Under the pieces are notes generated by a model. The model worked only from the letters and a program-made list of their open reading frames with translations, was not told where the DNA came from and did not search any database. Of a DNA stretch of 28,993 nucleotides, positions 16,301 through 23,261 are shown in pieces. The stretch comes from Bacillota bacterium (lineage in GTDB: Bacteria > Bacillota > Clostridia > Lachnospirales > Lachnospiraceae): NCBI GenBank assembly GCA_023443225.1, contig JAEZVF010000099.1, positions 1 through 28,993 on the forward strand, given 5' to 3'. A program made the position numbers and the translations under genes. The stretch's first letter is position 1. Each line of letters opens with the position of its first letter.

Positions 16301-16406
16301 AATGGGAGTCGGTGGAGATAATAGTTGGGGAGCTCTTACGCATGAAGAATACCTGTTGGATGTCAATACTAAGCTTGAGTTTGAATTCAGCTTTCGTGGT
16401 ATTTGA
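13377..16406 (+). CDS. lacZ: Beta-galactosidase, glycoside hydrolase family 2 (LacZ type)
   Basis: This 1009-residue enzyme has the full LacZ layout: N-terminal sugar-binding jelly roll, immunoglobulin-like domain, TIM barrel with RTCHYPDD and IYMIDETNLETHG, and a C-terminal Bgal-small domain. The acid/base Glu is E455 (in SCGNES) and the nucleophile is E522 (in CCEYTHAMGNS). There is no signal peptide, so it cuts imported beta-galactosides in the cytoplasm. The start appears to be a TTG at 13377, seven bases after GGAGG. An ATG four bases earlier is out of frame and stops after six codons. It is transcribed alone from a LacI-type promoter, and the regulator and transporter genes follow. Natural substrate may be a plant galacto-oligosaccharide rather than lactose. 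Confidence 0.95.
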   Translation: MKNIFDYNKVKDPKYFADNRMHAHSDHVWYQSCDKLAAGINDFRYSLNGLWKFLYSRNYASTIKGFEATDYNCKCWEDIHVPAHIQMEGYDVPQYANIQYPWDGREAIDPGEIPTEFNPIGNYVKYFTLPENMKGQKVFLSFQGVESGMSVWLNGNYIGYSEDSFTPSEFELTKFIKDGENKLAVQVFKWTSSSWCEDQDFFRFSGIYRDVYLYTIPKIHIYDLKVQTLLDDSYLDAELKISIITTESGKAIFTLKDKESIVFTSEEDMSISSEYNFAVKNPKLWSAEEPYLYDLMIEVMDEDNHITEVIQQKVGFRRFEIKNSIMMLNGKRIVFKGVNRHEFSSKTGRYVSEEEMEQDIFTMKRNNINAIRTCHYPDDSRLYHLCDKYGIYMIDETNLETHGLWDMVARGLADKSTVLPGDKPEWLPMMLDRVNSIYQRDKNHPAILIWSCGNESYGGKNIYEMSKLFRELDTTRLVHYEGIYHDRTYNDTSDMESQMYPSVEAIKEFLAKDRRKPFICCEYTHAMGNSCGGMHKYTDLTIQEPLYQGGFIWDYIDQSILKKDRYGKEFQAYGGDFDDRPCDYNFSGDGIVYGGNRDESPKMQEVKFNYQNINIEVEKETAIIHNRNLFLNTNAYHCIVVLHKNGKFVESTTMETDVEPLSKKSYLLPIPVQTMPGEYAVTISFVLKEDQPWAKVGHEVAFGQGVYKILEDKVINRKPVQIIKGKHNIGVKGEHFDVLFSELNGGLVSYRYGGKEMMKAIPKPNFWRAPVDNDCGNNMPNRYGQWKIASMYLTHKHSNGMAAIMPTLEEKEDSAIITFCYLMPTAPASKCYLSYRVYEDGTIHTKLSYDPVKELGDMPEFGVIFKFDADYNQVEWYGLGAEENYCDRNQGARLGIYKNTVQDNMSKYLVPQECGNKTGVRYAKIMDYKGRGMLFEGENLSFSALPYTPHELENAMHPFELPQVHYTVVRVAKQQMGVGGDNSWGALTHEEYLLDVNTKLEFEFSFRGI

Positions 16407-16491
16407 TGTAACAAAGGCTTTTATCAAACCAAAGAGTATAATATAGATGGAGCCATTGATACCTAATCCATCATAAAATGAATAGAATTAC

Positions 16492-16520
16492 TTGACATCT
16501 GCTATTTCGGAAAATATACT
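16492..16520 (+). promoter_or_regulatory. Promoter of the lacI-type regulator gene
   Basis: TTGACA (16492-16497), a 17-base spacer and TATACT (16515-16520): nearly consensus. The predicted start of transcription is about 16527, followed at once by two GCGCAA sites. Confidence 0.85.
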
Positions 16521-16532
16521 TAGTTTGTCAAG

Positions 16533-16562
16533 GTGCGCAAAATGCATATGAGTTGCGCAAAA
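16533..16562. promoter_or_regulatory. Candidate autoregulatory LacI sites (two GCGCAAAA copies)
   Basis: GTGCGCAAAA (16533-16542) and TTGCGCAAAA (16553-16562) are direct copies 20 bases apart, about two helical turns. Both share the TGCGCAAA core with the lacZ and binding-protein sites. They lie between the promoter and the start codon, which fits autorepression. Confidence 0.65.
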
Positions 16563-16580
16563 CTGAGGGAGAAAAATCAA

Positions 16581-17597
16581 ATGAATCGACTAACGGGTAA
16601 CTTACAGAATAAACTTACATTAGATGATATAGCAAGAGAATTGGGGGTTTCAAAAACCACTGTTTCAAGAGTAATCTCTGGAAAAGGAAGGATTGGCGCT
16701 GAAACCAGAGCTAAAGTATTGAAATATATTGAGCAACATAATTATACCCCCAATGCACTAGCACGAGGATTGGCTCAATCTAAAACTTATAATATTGCGG
16801 TTGCAATTTACGGGGATTATAATCTGGTTGATTTGCCCTTTTTTCAAAAATGTCTTTTGGGTATTAGTGAAATTGCGTCTTCAGTAAATTATGATATTGT
16901 AAATGCTATTGTAAAAGGTGATAATATCTCACAGCTTGAAAGGATTATAGATAATCATAAGGTAGATGGTGTTATACTAAGCAGAACACTCATTGTGGAT
17001 AAACCGGCTCAATTTCTTAAATCAAAGGGGATACCATTTGTTACGATAGGGACCTCTTTGGACAAAGATATTATTCAAGTAGACAATGATCATCGCAGTG
17101 CTTGTAAGGAGTTAACCTCTATTCTACTGGCCAAGGGTATTAAGCGAATCGCACTAATTGGTGGAAGTGAAGCTCACATAGTAACGCAGAACCGTTTCAA
17201 AGGCTATTTGGATGCATTTGACTCGTTACAGATACCAGTGGATAAAGACATTATTCATTTCAATGTAGATAATGCGGTGTTATCGGATAAGATAGTTGAT
17301 AGTCTGCTTCAAACTAAAGTTGATTGTATTATCTGCATGGATGATTCTCTTTGTATCTATGTACTAAATAAACTGCGAAGAGAAAATATCAGTGTGCCAC
17401 AGCAAATGAAGCTTGCATCCTTTTATAATAGCAGCCTCTTGGAAAATAATATTCCATCAATTACATCCTTGAATTTTGATGTAAATGAATTGGGCATGGT
17501 GACTTGCAGTACCTTATTAGATTATATTAATGGGATAGAGGTTAAGAAAAGGACAATGCTTGGATATGAAGTAATATTAAAAGAATCAACAAAATAG
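16581..17597 (+). CDS. LacI/GalR-family transcriptional repressor
   Basis: This 338-residue protein has a LacI DNA-binding head at residues about 12-60: LTLDDIARELGVSKTTVSRVISG, then RAKVLKYIEQHNYTPNALARGLAQ with the hinge helix. A periplasmic-binding-protein-like sugar-sensing domain follows. I chose the ATG at 16581 because AGGGAG lies nine bases upstream and the length is then typical. In-frame GTG and ATG codons at 16533-16550 overlap the candidate operators and have no ribosome site. It lies between lacZ and the sugar transporter genes. All three promoters carry the same TTGCGCAAA-type site, so it very likely represses the whole locus and itself. The inducing sugar is unknown. Confidence 0.93.
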   Translation: MNRLTGNLQNKLTLDDIARELGVSKTTVSRVISGKGRIGAETRAKVLKYIEQHNYTPNALARGLAQSKTYNIAVAIYGDYNLVDLPFFQKCLLGISEIASSVNYDIVNAIVKGDNISQLERIIDNHKVDGVILSRTLIVDKPAQFLKSKGIPFVTIGTSLDKDIIQVDNDHRSACKELTSILLAKGIKRIALIGGSEAHIVTQNRFKGYLDAFDSLQIPVDKDIIHFNVDNAVLSDKIVDSLLQTKVDCIICMDDSLCIYVLNKLRRENISVPQQMKLASFYNSSLLENNIPSITSLNFDVNELGMVTCSTLLDYINGIEVKKRTMLGYEVILKESTK

Positions 17598-17640
17598 CTT
17601 ATAAGCATGTAGCGAAGAGGATGCAATTAACCTATTATAT

Positions 17641-17685
17641 AAAGCTGCTATAGTTCAGTTGTGCTGAATTATAGCAGCTTTTTGC
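17641..17685 (+). terminator. Terminator of the lacI-type gene
   Basis: AAGCTGCTATAGTTCAG pairs with CTGAATTATAGCAGCTT around a short loop, followed by a T-run. It isolates the regulator from the transporter operon. Confidence 0.88.
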
Positions 17686-17751
17686 ATTTTAATAATACAA
17701 TATTGTGCATATTATACAAATAAACATGTTAAAATATATAAATAATATACA

Positions 17752-17780
17752 TAGACAACAAAGAGGGCGAATGGTATACT
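17752..17780 (+). promoter_or_regulatory. Promoter of the sugar transporter operon
   Basis: TAGACA (17752-17757), a 17-base spacer and TATACT (17775-17780) with an extended -10 TGG. The predicted transcription start is about 17787, just before the candidate operator. Confidence 0.78.
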
Positions 17781-17789
17781 CTGAATTAA

Positions 17790-17810
17790 GAACAACCGAT
17801 TGCGCAAATT
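17790..17810. promoter_or_regulatory. Candidate LacI-family operator of the sugar transporter operon
   Basis: The site GAACAACCGATTGCGCAAA differs from the lacZ operator by one base over 19. It holds the same position relative to its promoter. Confidence 0.75.
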
Positions 17811-17860
17811 GAATAAGTTCTGTCGTAAAGAAAACAACGATAATGTGGGAGGGTCAAATT

Positions 17861-19231
17861 ATGAAAAAAAGAGTATTTAGTCTGATTGTAATGTTTACTA
17901 TGGTAGCATGTTTTCTTGCTGCATGCGGTAAAAAAGAAAGTACCACAACGGATGCAGAACCAAAAGAAGTAGCAGAAAAACAGGAAGCATCATCTGGCAA
18001 AGAGGAGACTGCCGATAAGGGGGAAGCTTCCGGGGATAATACTTTAACCGTATGGTGTTGGGACCCGGCATTTAATATTTATGCCATGGAACAAGCAGCA
18101 GAGGTATATAAGAAGGAGCATCCAGATTTTGTTCTGGAAGTAGTTGAAACTCCTTGGGCTGATGTTCAGACGAAACTAACAACGGCAGCTTCGGCTGACA
18201 GTATGGATACCTTACCTGACATTCTGCTGATGCAGGACAATGCATTCCAAAAGAATGTTATCAGCTATCCAGATGCATTTACAGATATAAGTAATACCGT
18301 TATAGATTTCACAAAATTTGCTGAAGCAAAGACCGCTTATTCCGTAGTTTATGGTAAAAATTACGGTGTACCATTTGACAATGGTGCTGTAATCGCTTGC
18401 TACCGAACAGATGTATTAGAAGAAGCAGGTTATTCCATCGATGATTTTACTGATATATCCTGGTCAAAATACTTAGAATTAGGAAAAGATATTTTAGCAA
18501 AGACCGGAAAACCTTTATTATCTTGTCAAGCAGGAGAGTCCGACGTTATCGTTATGATGCTGCAGTCCGCAGGTGCCAGTCTTTTTGATGCAGAAGGAAA
18601 CCCAAATATAGTTAACAACCCTGAATTGAAAGCAGTTATGGAAACCTATGCAGAATTAGTAAAAGCAGGGGTTCTAATTGAAGTTAATGACTGGGATCAA
18701 TACATAGGTACTTTAAATAATAGTACGGTAGCAGGAACTATCAACGGATGCTGGATTATGGGTTCCATTCAATCGGCAGCAGATCAGTCCGGTAAATGGG
18801 CAGTTACCAACATGCCAAAACTGGATAATGTAAGTACGGCAACCAATTATTCCAGCAATGGTGGTTCCAGTTGGGCTGTAACATCCAATTGCAAGAACTT
18901 AGACTTAGCTGCGGATTTCTTAGGCTCTACGTTCGGTGGAAGTGTTGAATTCTATGAGACTATTCTTCCTAACTCTGGTGCTTTAGCAACTTATTTGCCA
19001 GCAGCTGACAGCACAGCTTATTCACAGCCATCCGAATTTTTTGGTGGAGATGCTGTATTTGCTAAAATTACAGATTATGCAGGTAAAGTACCAAGTAACA
19101 ACACGGGAGTATATTACTATGAGGCTCGTGATGCTGTCGCTACAGCGATCTTAAATGTTGTAGCAGGCGCTGACATCGATGCAGAGCTACAGACAGCAGA
19201 AGATACAGTTAATTTTGCTATGGGCAAATAG
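17861..19231 (+). CDS. Sugar ABC transporter substrate-binding lipoprotein (SBP family 1)
   Basis: This 456-residue lipoprotein has a basic N-terminus, a hydrophobic stretch and a lipobox ending in LAAC at about residue 22. An acidic Lys/Glu/Ser linker of about 40 residues follows. The mature part fits the MalE-like family: LTVWCWDPAFNIYAMEQAAEVYKKEHP, then GKNYGVPFDNGAVIACYRTDVLEEAG. I chose ATG 17861 because GGGAGG lies about nine bases upstream; an earlier in-frame ATG at 17843 lies before that site. It captures a sugar outside the cell for the two permeases downstream. The gene is first in a LacI-controlled operon, and a stable hairpin (19267-19297) follows it, probably to raise its mRNA level over the permease genes. 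Confidence 0.92.
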   Translation: MKKRVFSLIVMFTMVACFLAACGKKESTTTDAEPKEVAEKQEASSGKEETADKGEASGDNTLTVWCWDPAFNIYAMEQAAEVYKKEHPDFVLEVVETPWADVQTKLTTAASADSMDTLPDILLMQDNAFQKNVISYPDAFTDISNTVIDFTKFAEAKTAYSVVYGKNYGVPFDNGAVIACYRTDVLEEAGYSIDDFTDISWSKYLELGKDILAKTGKPLLSCQAGESDVIVMMLQSAGASLFDAEGNPNIVNNPELKAVMETYAELVKAGVLIEVNDWDQYIGTLNNSTVAGTINGCWIMGSIQSAADQSGKWAVTNMPKLDNVSTATNYSSNGGSSWAVTSNCKNLDLAADFLGSTFGGSVEFYETILPNSGALATYLPAADSTAYSQPSEFFGGDAVFAKITDYAGKVPSNNTGVYYYEARDAVATAILNVVAGADIDAELQTAEDTVNFAMGK

Positions 19232-19266
19232 GCAGAAAGTGAACCTGTAAGATATAAATAACAATG

Positions 19267-19297
19267 TGGGGGATTACTGTTCTTAGGTCATCCCCCA
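19267..19297 (+). promoter_or_regulatory. Intercistronic hairpin between binding-protein and permease genes
   Basis: TGGGGGAT (19267-19274) pairs perfectly with ATCCCCCA (19290-19297) and no T-run follows. A hairpin without a U-tract at this place fits an mRNA 3'-stabilising or partial-termination element, known from malE-malF type junctions. The function is inferred. Confidence 0.7.
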
Positions 19298-19321
19298 TAA
19301 CTACATAAAGGAGTAGTATAA

Positions 19322-19354
19322 ATGAAGTTTGAAAGAAAGGCAGTATCACATTAA
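19322..19354 (+). CDS. Leader ORF (10 codons) before the sugar permease
   Basis: AAAGGAG (19307-19313) sits eight bases before an ATG that opens a ten-codon frame, MKFERKAVSH, ending in TAA at 19352-19354. The permease ATG at 19382 is in the same frame but has only a weak ribosome site. The TAA lies in the loop of a perfect 7-bp-arm hairpin (TATCACA 19344-19350, TGTGATA 19358-19364). Either this is a leader peptide that couples translation, or a nonsense change has shortened the permease's N-terminus. No other gene resembles it in the window. Confidence 0.45.
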   Translation: MKFERKAVSH

Positions 19355-19381
19355 CATTGTGATATACAATGGGTAAAAAAT

Positions 19382-20275
19382 ATGAGTCGGCCGAATAAAA
19401 AGATGTCATTAAACAAAAAGCACAACTTAACAGGCTGGATATTCCTGACGCCTGCAGTAATTATGATAGTTGCGATGTGTTTTCTACCTATGTTTAAAGC
19501 GTTAAGCTTGTCCTTTAAGACCGGAGTGGGAAGAAATTTAAAATGGGCAGGCTTATATAATTATGTACGTATGTTTCAGGATAATATCTTTGTACAGGCT
19601 TTAAAGAATAATTTTGTATATTTAATTATCCAGGTTCCCATTATGCTGATAATTGCATTAATATTAGCATCCTTACTCAATAATAGAAATTTAAGATTTA
19701 AAGGTTTTTTTCGTACGGCTATTTTCCTTCCCTGTGCAACATCACTGGTATCCTATGCTATTATTTTCCGGTCTTTATTTGCAGTGGACGGCTTTGTAAA
19801 TACAATTCTTATTAAACTTGGTATCTTAAACACTGGATATAACTTTTTAGGACATGCAACGAGTGCAAAAATTATTATCATCCTTGCTCTAATCTGGAGA
19901 TGGACCGGGTATAATATGGTATTCTATTTGTCTGGCCTTCAGAATATTGAGTATAGCGTATATGAAGCTGCCAAAATAGACGGAGCATCTCCTGTTCAGT
20001 CTTTTTGTAAGATTACGGTGCCCCTATTAAAACCAACAATCCTATTAACAGCAATTATGTCTACGAATGGTACGCTGCAATTATTTGATGAATCAATTAA
20101 CTTAACAAATGGTGGCCCTGCGAATGCAACAATTACGATGACACATTACATCTATAATATGTCCTTTAAGTATGTTCCAAACTTCGGCTATGCAGCAGCA
20201 ATGTCTTACCTGATTCTGATATTAGTTGCAATCTTAGCATTCATTCAGATGAAAGTAGGTGATAAACGTGACTAA
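19382..20275 (+). CDS. Sugar ABC transporter permease, MalF/UgpA (CUT1) type
   Basis: This 297-residue membrane protein has six hydrophobic segments. The first is in GWIFLTPAVIMIVAMCFLP (about residues 18-36). The cytoplasmic EAA loop, YEAAKIDGASPVQSFCKITVPLLKP, lies at about residues 198-222 and contacts the ATPase. The length is usual for CUT1 permeases. The ATG at 19382 has little ribosome site of its own, and a well-placed leader ORF in the same frame lies upstream. The next permease gene starts within the last codons, so the two are translationally coupled. It forms the channel with that partner and receives sugar from the lipoprotein encoded before it. Confidence 0.92.
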   Translation: MSRPNKKMSLNKKHNLTGWIFLTPAVIMIVAMCFLPMFKALSLSFKTGVGRNLKWAGLYNYVRMFQDNIFVQALKNNFVYLIIQVPIMLIIALILASLLNNRNLRFKGFFRTAIFLPCATSLVSYAIIFRSLFAVDGFVNTILIKLGILNTGYNFLGHATSAKIIIILALIWRWTGYNMVFYLSGLQNIEYSVYEAAKIDGASPVQSFCKITVPLLKPTILLTAIMSTNGTLQLFDESINLTNGGPANATITMTHYIYNMSFKYVPNFGYAAAMSYLILILVAILAFIQMKVGDKRD

Positions 20276-21074
20276 AGCAAGAAATATAGCACAATATGTA
20301 TTCTTAACCGTTGTTTCGTTATTGTCCATATTTCCACTTTACTGGATGGCTGTAGCAGCAACCAATAAAAGTGTGGATATCATCAAAGGAAAGATTCTTC
20401 CTGGAACTTATCTGGTTGAAAATCTAAAGAATTTATTAAAAGCACAGGATATAAGAAGTGCAATGATCAATTCCTTTAAATATGCAATTATTCTTACGAT
20501 TATATCGTTAATTGTTTGTTCTTTAGCAGGTTATGGGTTTGAAATATTTCATGACAGAGGCAAAGATACGGTAATGTCTATTATCCTATTAGCGATGATG
20601 GTTCCATTTGCAGCAACTATGATTCCATTGTTCCAGATGTTTTCAAAAGCTAATTTATTAAATACTACAATAGGATTTGTATTGCCTACCATATCGACTC
20701 CATTCCTGATTATGCTATTCCGACAGAGTGCACGCTCCTTTCCAATTGACATTATTGAGGCGGCGAGAATAGATGGTTTAAATGAAATCTTTATATTTTT
20801 TAAGATGTTCATTCCTACCATGCGTTCTACCTATGCAGCTGCTATGACAATCACCTTTATGAATGCATGGAATAATTATCTGTGGCCAAAGGTAATTATG
20901 AGTGATGATAAAAGTATAACTATGCCTATGCTGGTTGCAAATTTGAAGGCAGGCTATATAACAGATTACGGAACGTTAATGCTGGCCGTTTTATTCTGTA
21001 CCGTTCCGACGGTTATCATCTTCTTCTTATTGCAAAAGAGCTTTGCAGAAGGGATTACGGGTTCTATCAAATAA
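20268..21074 (+). CDS. Sugar ABC transporter permease, MalG/UgpE (CUT1) type
   Basis: This 268-residue membrane protein has six hydrophobic segments and the EAA loop IIEAARIDGLNEIFIFFKMFIP (about residues 161-182), followed by MNAWNNYLWP, a hallmark of MalG-type permeases. The start is taken as GTG 20268, with AGGTGA five bases upstream; it overlaps the previous gene by eight bases. An in-frame GTG at 20259 is the alternative. It pairs with the preceding permease. No ATPase gene follows, so the transporter must borrow one, as many Gram-positive CUT1 systems do with MsmK/UgpC. The unassigned 610-residue gene follows after 50 bases. Confidence 0.92.
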   Translation: MTKARNIAQYVFLTVVSLLSIFPLYWMAVAATNKSVDIIKGKILPGTYLVENLKNLLKAQDIRSAMINSFKYAIILTIISLIVCSLAGYGFEIFHDRGKDTVMSIILLAMMVPFAATMIPLFQMFSKANLLNTTIGFVLPTISTPFLIMLFRQSARSFPIDIIEAARIDGLNEIFIFFKMFIPTMRSTYAAAMTITFMNAWNNYLWPKVIMSDDKSITMPMLVANLKAGYITDYGTLMLAVLFCTVPTVIIFFLLQKSFAEGITGSIK

Positions 21075-21124
21075 TTATGATATGGATATCTTAACTTAAT
21101 TAACAACTACGAAAGGAAATTACC

Positions 21125-22957
21125 ATGGGGGACTTTATTTTAAACATTGTTCACAGACCAGAGATGGTACCGGAATACGCTGAAAAAGTAACCGGACATG
21201 GCAAAGAAGAAGATATCGGTAGAAAAGAGCTTCTTAGAGAATCCCTAGATATCTTTCAATATCAACAGGAAACAGCTCACAAAAATGGCTTAAAAACTAC
21301 CATACAGATGACATATGCCAGTCTTTTTAATCAAGAAGCAATTGAGATAGCCAAAGAGCATCATAAGCAATACGGTGATGAGATTGCATTGTCACTATTA
21401 GGACTACCATGTACGGAATTCAGGGATAAATATAAAACGAAAGATTTTTGCATCTGGATGTTTTCAATAGAAGATAAGAAATCCATTGTGGATGATTTAT
21501 TTAAGAAATTTTATGATTGCTTCGGATTTTATCCGGAATCTACCGGATCCTACTATATGGATGCAGAACTGATTAATTACATAAAGAAAATGTATCCTAT
21601 GGTGAAGTGTGCAATTGCCACCTGTTGGGAAGAGGGGCCCAAGGCATATCACACCTGTAATAACTCTTGGTATACATTTTTAGACGGAGGTCCCTGGAAT
21701 CCCTGGATTCCATCCAAACAAAATACTCATGCTCCAGCAGCTAATGAAGGCGAGGATAGCGGAATCGTAGCCATTCCGCATTTATCCCGAGATTTGCTTG
21801 CTTGTTATGATGGCAATGGTTCCAATTTTGGTACGCATCCTCAAAATATCCTCCGTGGGATGATATATCAGGATGGACAGTACCCCTACCTATATAATCT
21901 GGTTGATCAGTATCGTTCCCTTGAGAAATATAATCGGGGATATGCTTATAATATGATGTTTGTTGGTCCAGGCTGGTTGAATAAGATGGGACGTTGGGAA
22001 GCATCCTATGAGTTACTGAAGCAATCATATGAGGATGGTATGGGGTATTACGGTAATCTGAAAAAAGAGGGTAATTTAATCGATATGACAATGTCCGAAT
22101 TTGCAGATTATTTCCGAAAAAACAAAAGCTATGAACAAGCAGAATGCGCACTATGGAAGGACATTTTATATGGTTCTGAGAAGCAGTTATTTTGGTATTG
22201 TGACCCATATATGAGAGTGTGCTTAAATATGGACCAGGGCGGTGCTATCGTAGATTTACGCCCGTATACTTCAAAATTAGATTGGCCCATAGGAATTGGA
22301 ACCAAGCATATTACGGATGCATCCTATCCGTTCTTAATACAGGAGAAATACCGTGCTGGATACTTTACACATTATGCCGGCGAAGGAACAATTAAGAGTG
22401 CCAAATTAACTTACAAAGGTGAAGAAGTTGATTTATGCTTGTGTAGGACTAAGGCAGTATTTTCAGAAGAAGGTAATACAAGAATTGTAACCTTAAATCC
22501 GGTTGAGATTGAATTCCAAGATTTAACCATACTCTTACAAACAAAAGTCTATTTTGAGCAAGGAAGTTCCTGTATCAAGACGGAAAGATTTATCATAAGC
22601 ATGAGCGATCCAGCTGCAGAAGTTGAATTAAATGAGTATATGGTCGCATGTTATGGAACAACCGAATATTCCGAAGATATGACCGGTATTTTACTGGGCT
22701 GTCAAAGCGCCACAGAATCAAAGAACATAACTTACGGCTATAAATGCAGAGAAGAACAATTAATGGGCGCCAAAGAAGTATCAGCAGTTGTCCCACAGAT
22801 AGAAACAAAAGTATCCATGACTGCAGATAAGGAAGCTGTTTGCGGATATATGAAAGAAGGTTATGCATTTTCTCCGATGTTTACTTTAGGTTATACCACA
22901 AAGTTAAAAGATAAGGAGGTATTTGCAACATGGCTCAAGCTGGAAAAGGCAAATTAA
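21125..22957 (+). CDS. Unassigned 610-residue cytoplasmic protein, probable carbohydrate-active enzyme
   Basis: I do not recognise a named family with confidence. The N-terminal 280 residues have the feel of a (beta/alpha) barrel like NodB deacetylases or GH57/GH38-type hydrolases: an opening strand FILNIVHRPEM, alternating helices and strands, FGFYPESTGSYYMDAELINYIK, CAIATCWEEGP (E169, E170), a Trp/Pro-rich loop WYTFLDGGPWNPW, and IPHLSRDLL. The C-terminal 250 residues look like beta-sandwich. It has no signal peptide or membrane segment, so it acts inside the cell. It is the fourth gene of the sugar operon, directly after the permeases, so it probably acts on the imported sugar. The AAAGGAAA ribosome site is clear, and its last 28 bases overlap the zinc-ribbon gene. 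DUF3863/DUF3864-type proteins are one possible relation; unsure. Confidence 0.6.
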   Translation: MGDFILNIVHRPEMVPEYAEKVTGHGKEEDIGRKELLRESLDIFQYQQETAHKNGLKTTIQMTYASLFNQEAIEIAKEHHKQYGDEIALSLLGLPCTEFRDKYKTKDFCIWMFSIEDKKSIVDDLFKKFYDCFGFYPESTGSYYMDAELINYIKKMYPMVKCAIATCWEEGPKAYHTCNNSWYTFLDGGPWNPWIPSKQNTHAPAANEGEDSGIVAIPHLSRDLLACYDGNGSNFGTHPQNILRGMIYQDGQYPYLYNLVDQYRSLEKYNRGYAYNMMFVGPGWLNKMGRWEASYELLKQSYEDGMGYYGNLKKEGNLIDMTMSEFADYFRKNKSYEQAECALWKDILYGSEKQLFWYCDPYMRVCLNMDQGGAIVDLRPYTSKLDWPIGIGTKHITDASYPFLIQEKYRAGYFTHYAGEGTIKSAKLTYKGEEVDLCLCRTKAVFSEEGNTRIVTLNPVEIEFQDLTILLQTKVYFEQGSSCIKTERFIISMSDPAAEVELNEYMVACYGTTEYSEDMTGILLGCQSATESKNITYGYKCREEQLMGAKEVSAVVPQIETKVSMTADKEAVCGYMKEGYAFSPMFTLGYTTKLKDKEVFATWLKLEKAN

Positions 22958-23142
22958 ATTATCGATGTCCATCCTGTTTTATGAGGGATATTGATGTAGA
23001 TATGTTTTATGACAAGGATAAGCAGGAATATTATTGTCTCCGTTGTCAATACACAGGCACAGAAGATGATGTACTTGAGAAAAACAAAATGGCAAGATTC
23101 CGATATAAAAAGATTGCAGATAGAATAAAGGATTTTGATTAA
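22930..23142 (+). CDS. Small zinc-ribbon protein
   Basis: This 70-residue protein has two Cys pairs, CPSC (residues 13-16) and CLRC (36-39), spaced as a single zinc ribbon, then a basic helical tail ending in RYKKIADRIKDFD. GGAGGT lies nine bases before the ATG, inside the end of the 610-residue gene, and the two frames overlap by 28 bases. The strong site and overlap argue it is real and coupled to its neighbour. It has no export signal. The role in a sugar operon is unknown; nucleic acid binding or a metal-dependent partner for the upstream protein are guesses. Confidence 0.8.
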   Translation: MAQAGKGKLNYRCPSCFMRDIDVDMFYDKDKQEYYCLRCQYTGTEDDVLEKNKMARFRYKKIADRIKDFD

Positions 23143-23151
23143 TATTTGTAT

Positions 23152-23236
23152 GAGCTGTTGTAAAAGATAGAAAACTAAGAACTTAGGTCTGGTATAAGTT
23201 CGCGTAATCTATGATTTTGCGACAGCTCTTTCTATC
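23152..23236 (+). terminator. Possible terminator of the sugar operon
   Basis: GAGCTGT (23152-23158) pairs with ACAGCTC (23222-23228), and the right arm is followed by TTTCT. The loop is long (63 bases). A competing pairing of GATAGAAA (23166-23173) with TTTCTATC (23229-23236) is possible. Weak as a simple terminator, but it could be a switchable structure before the next gene. Confidence 0.35.
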
Positions 23237-23261
23237 ATGTATATAAAACAAGGAGATGATT

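Noticed and set aside
16407..16491. Terminator between lacZ and the lacI-type gene
   Set aside because: Only a 6-bp stem (GATGGA/TCCATC) without a T-run is present, too weak to call.
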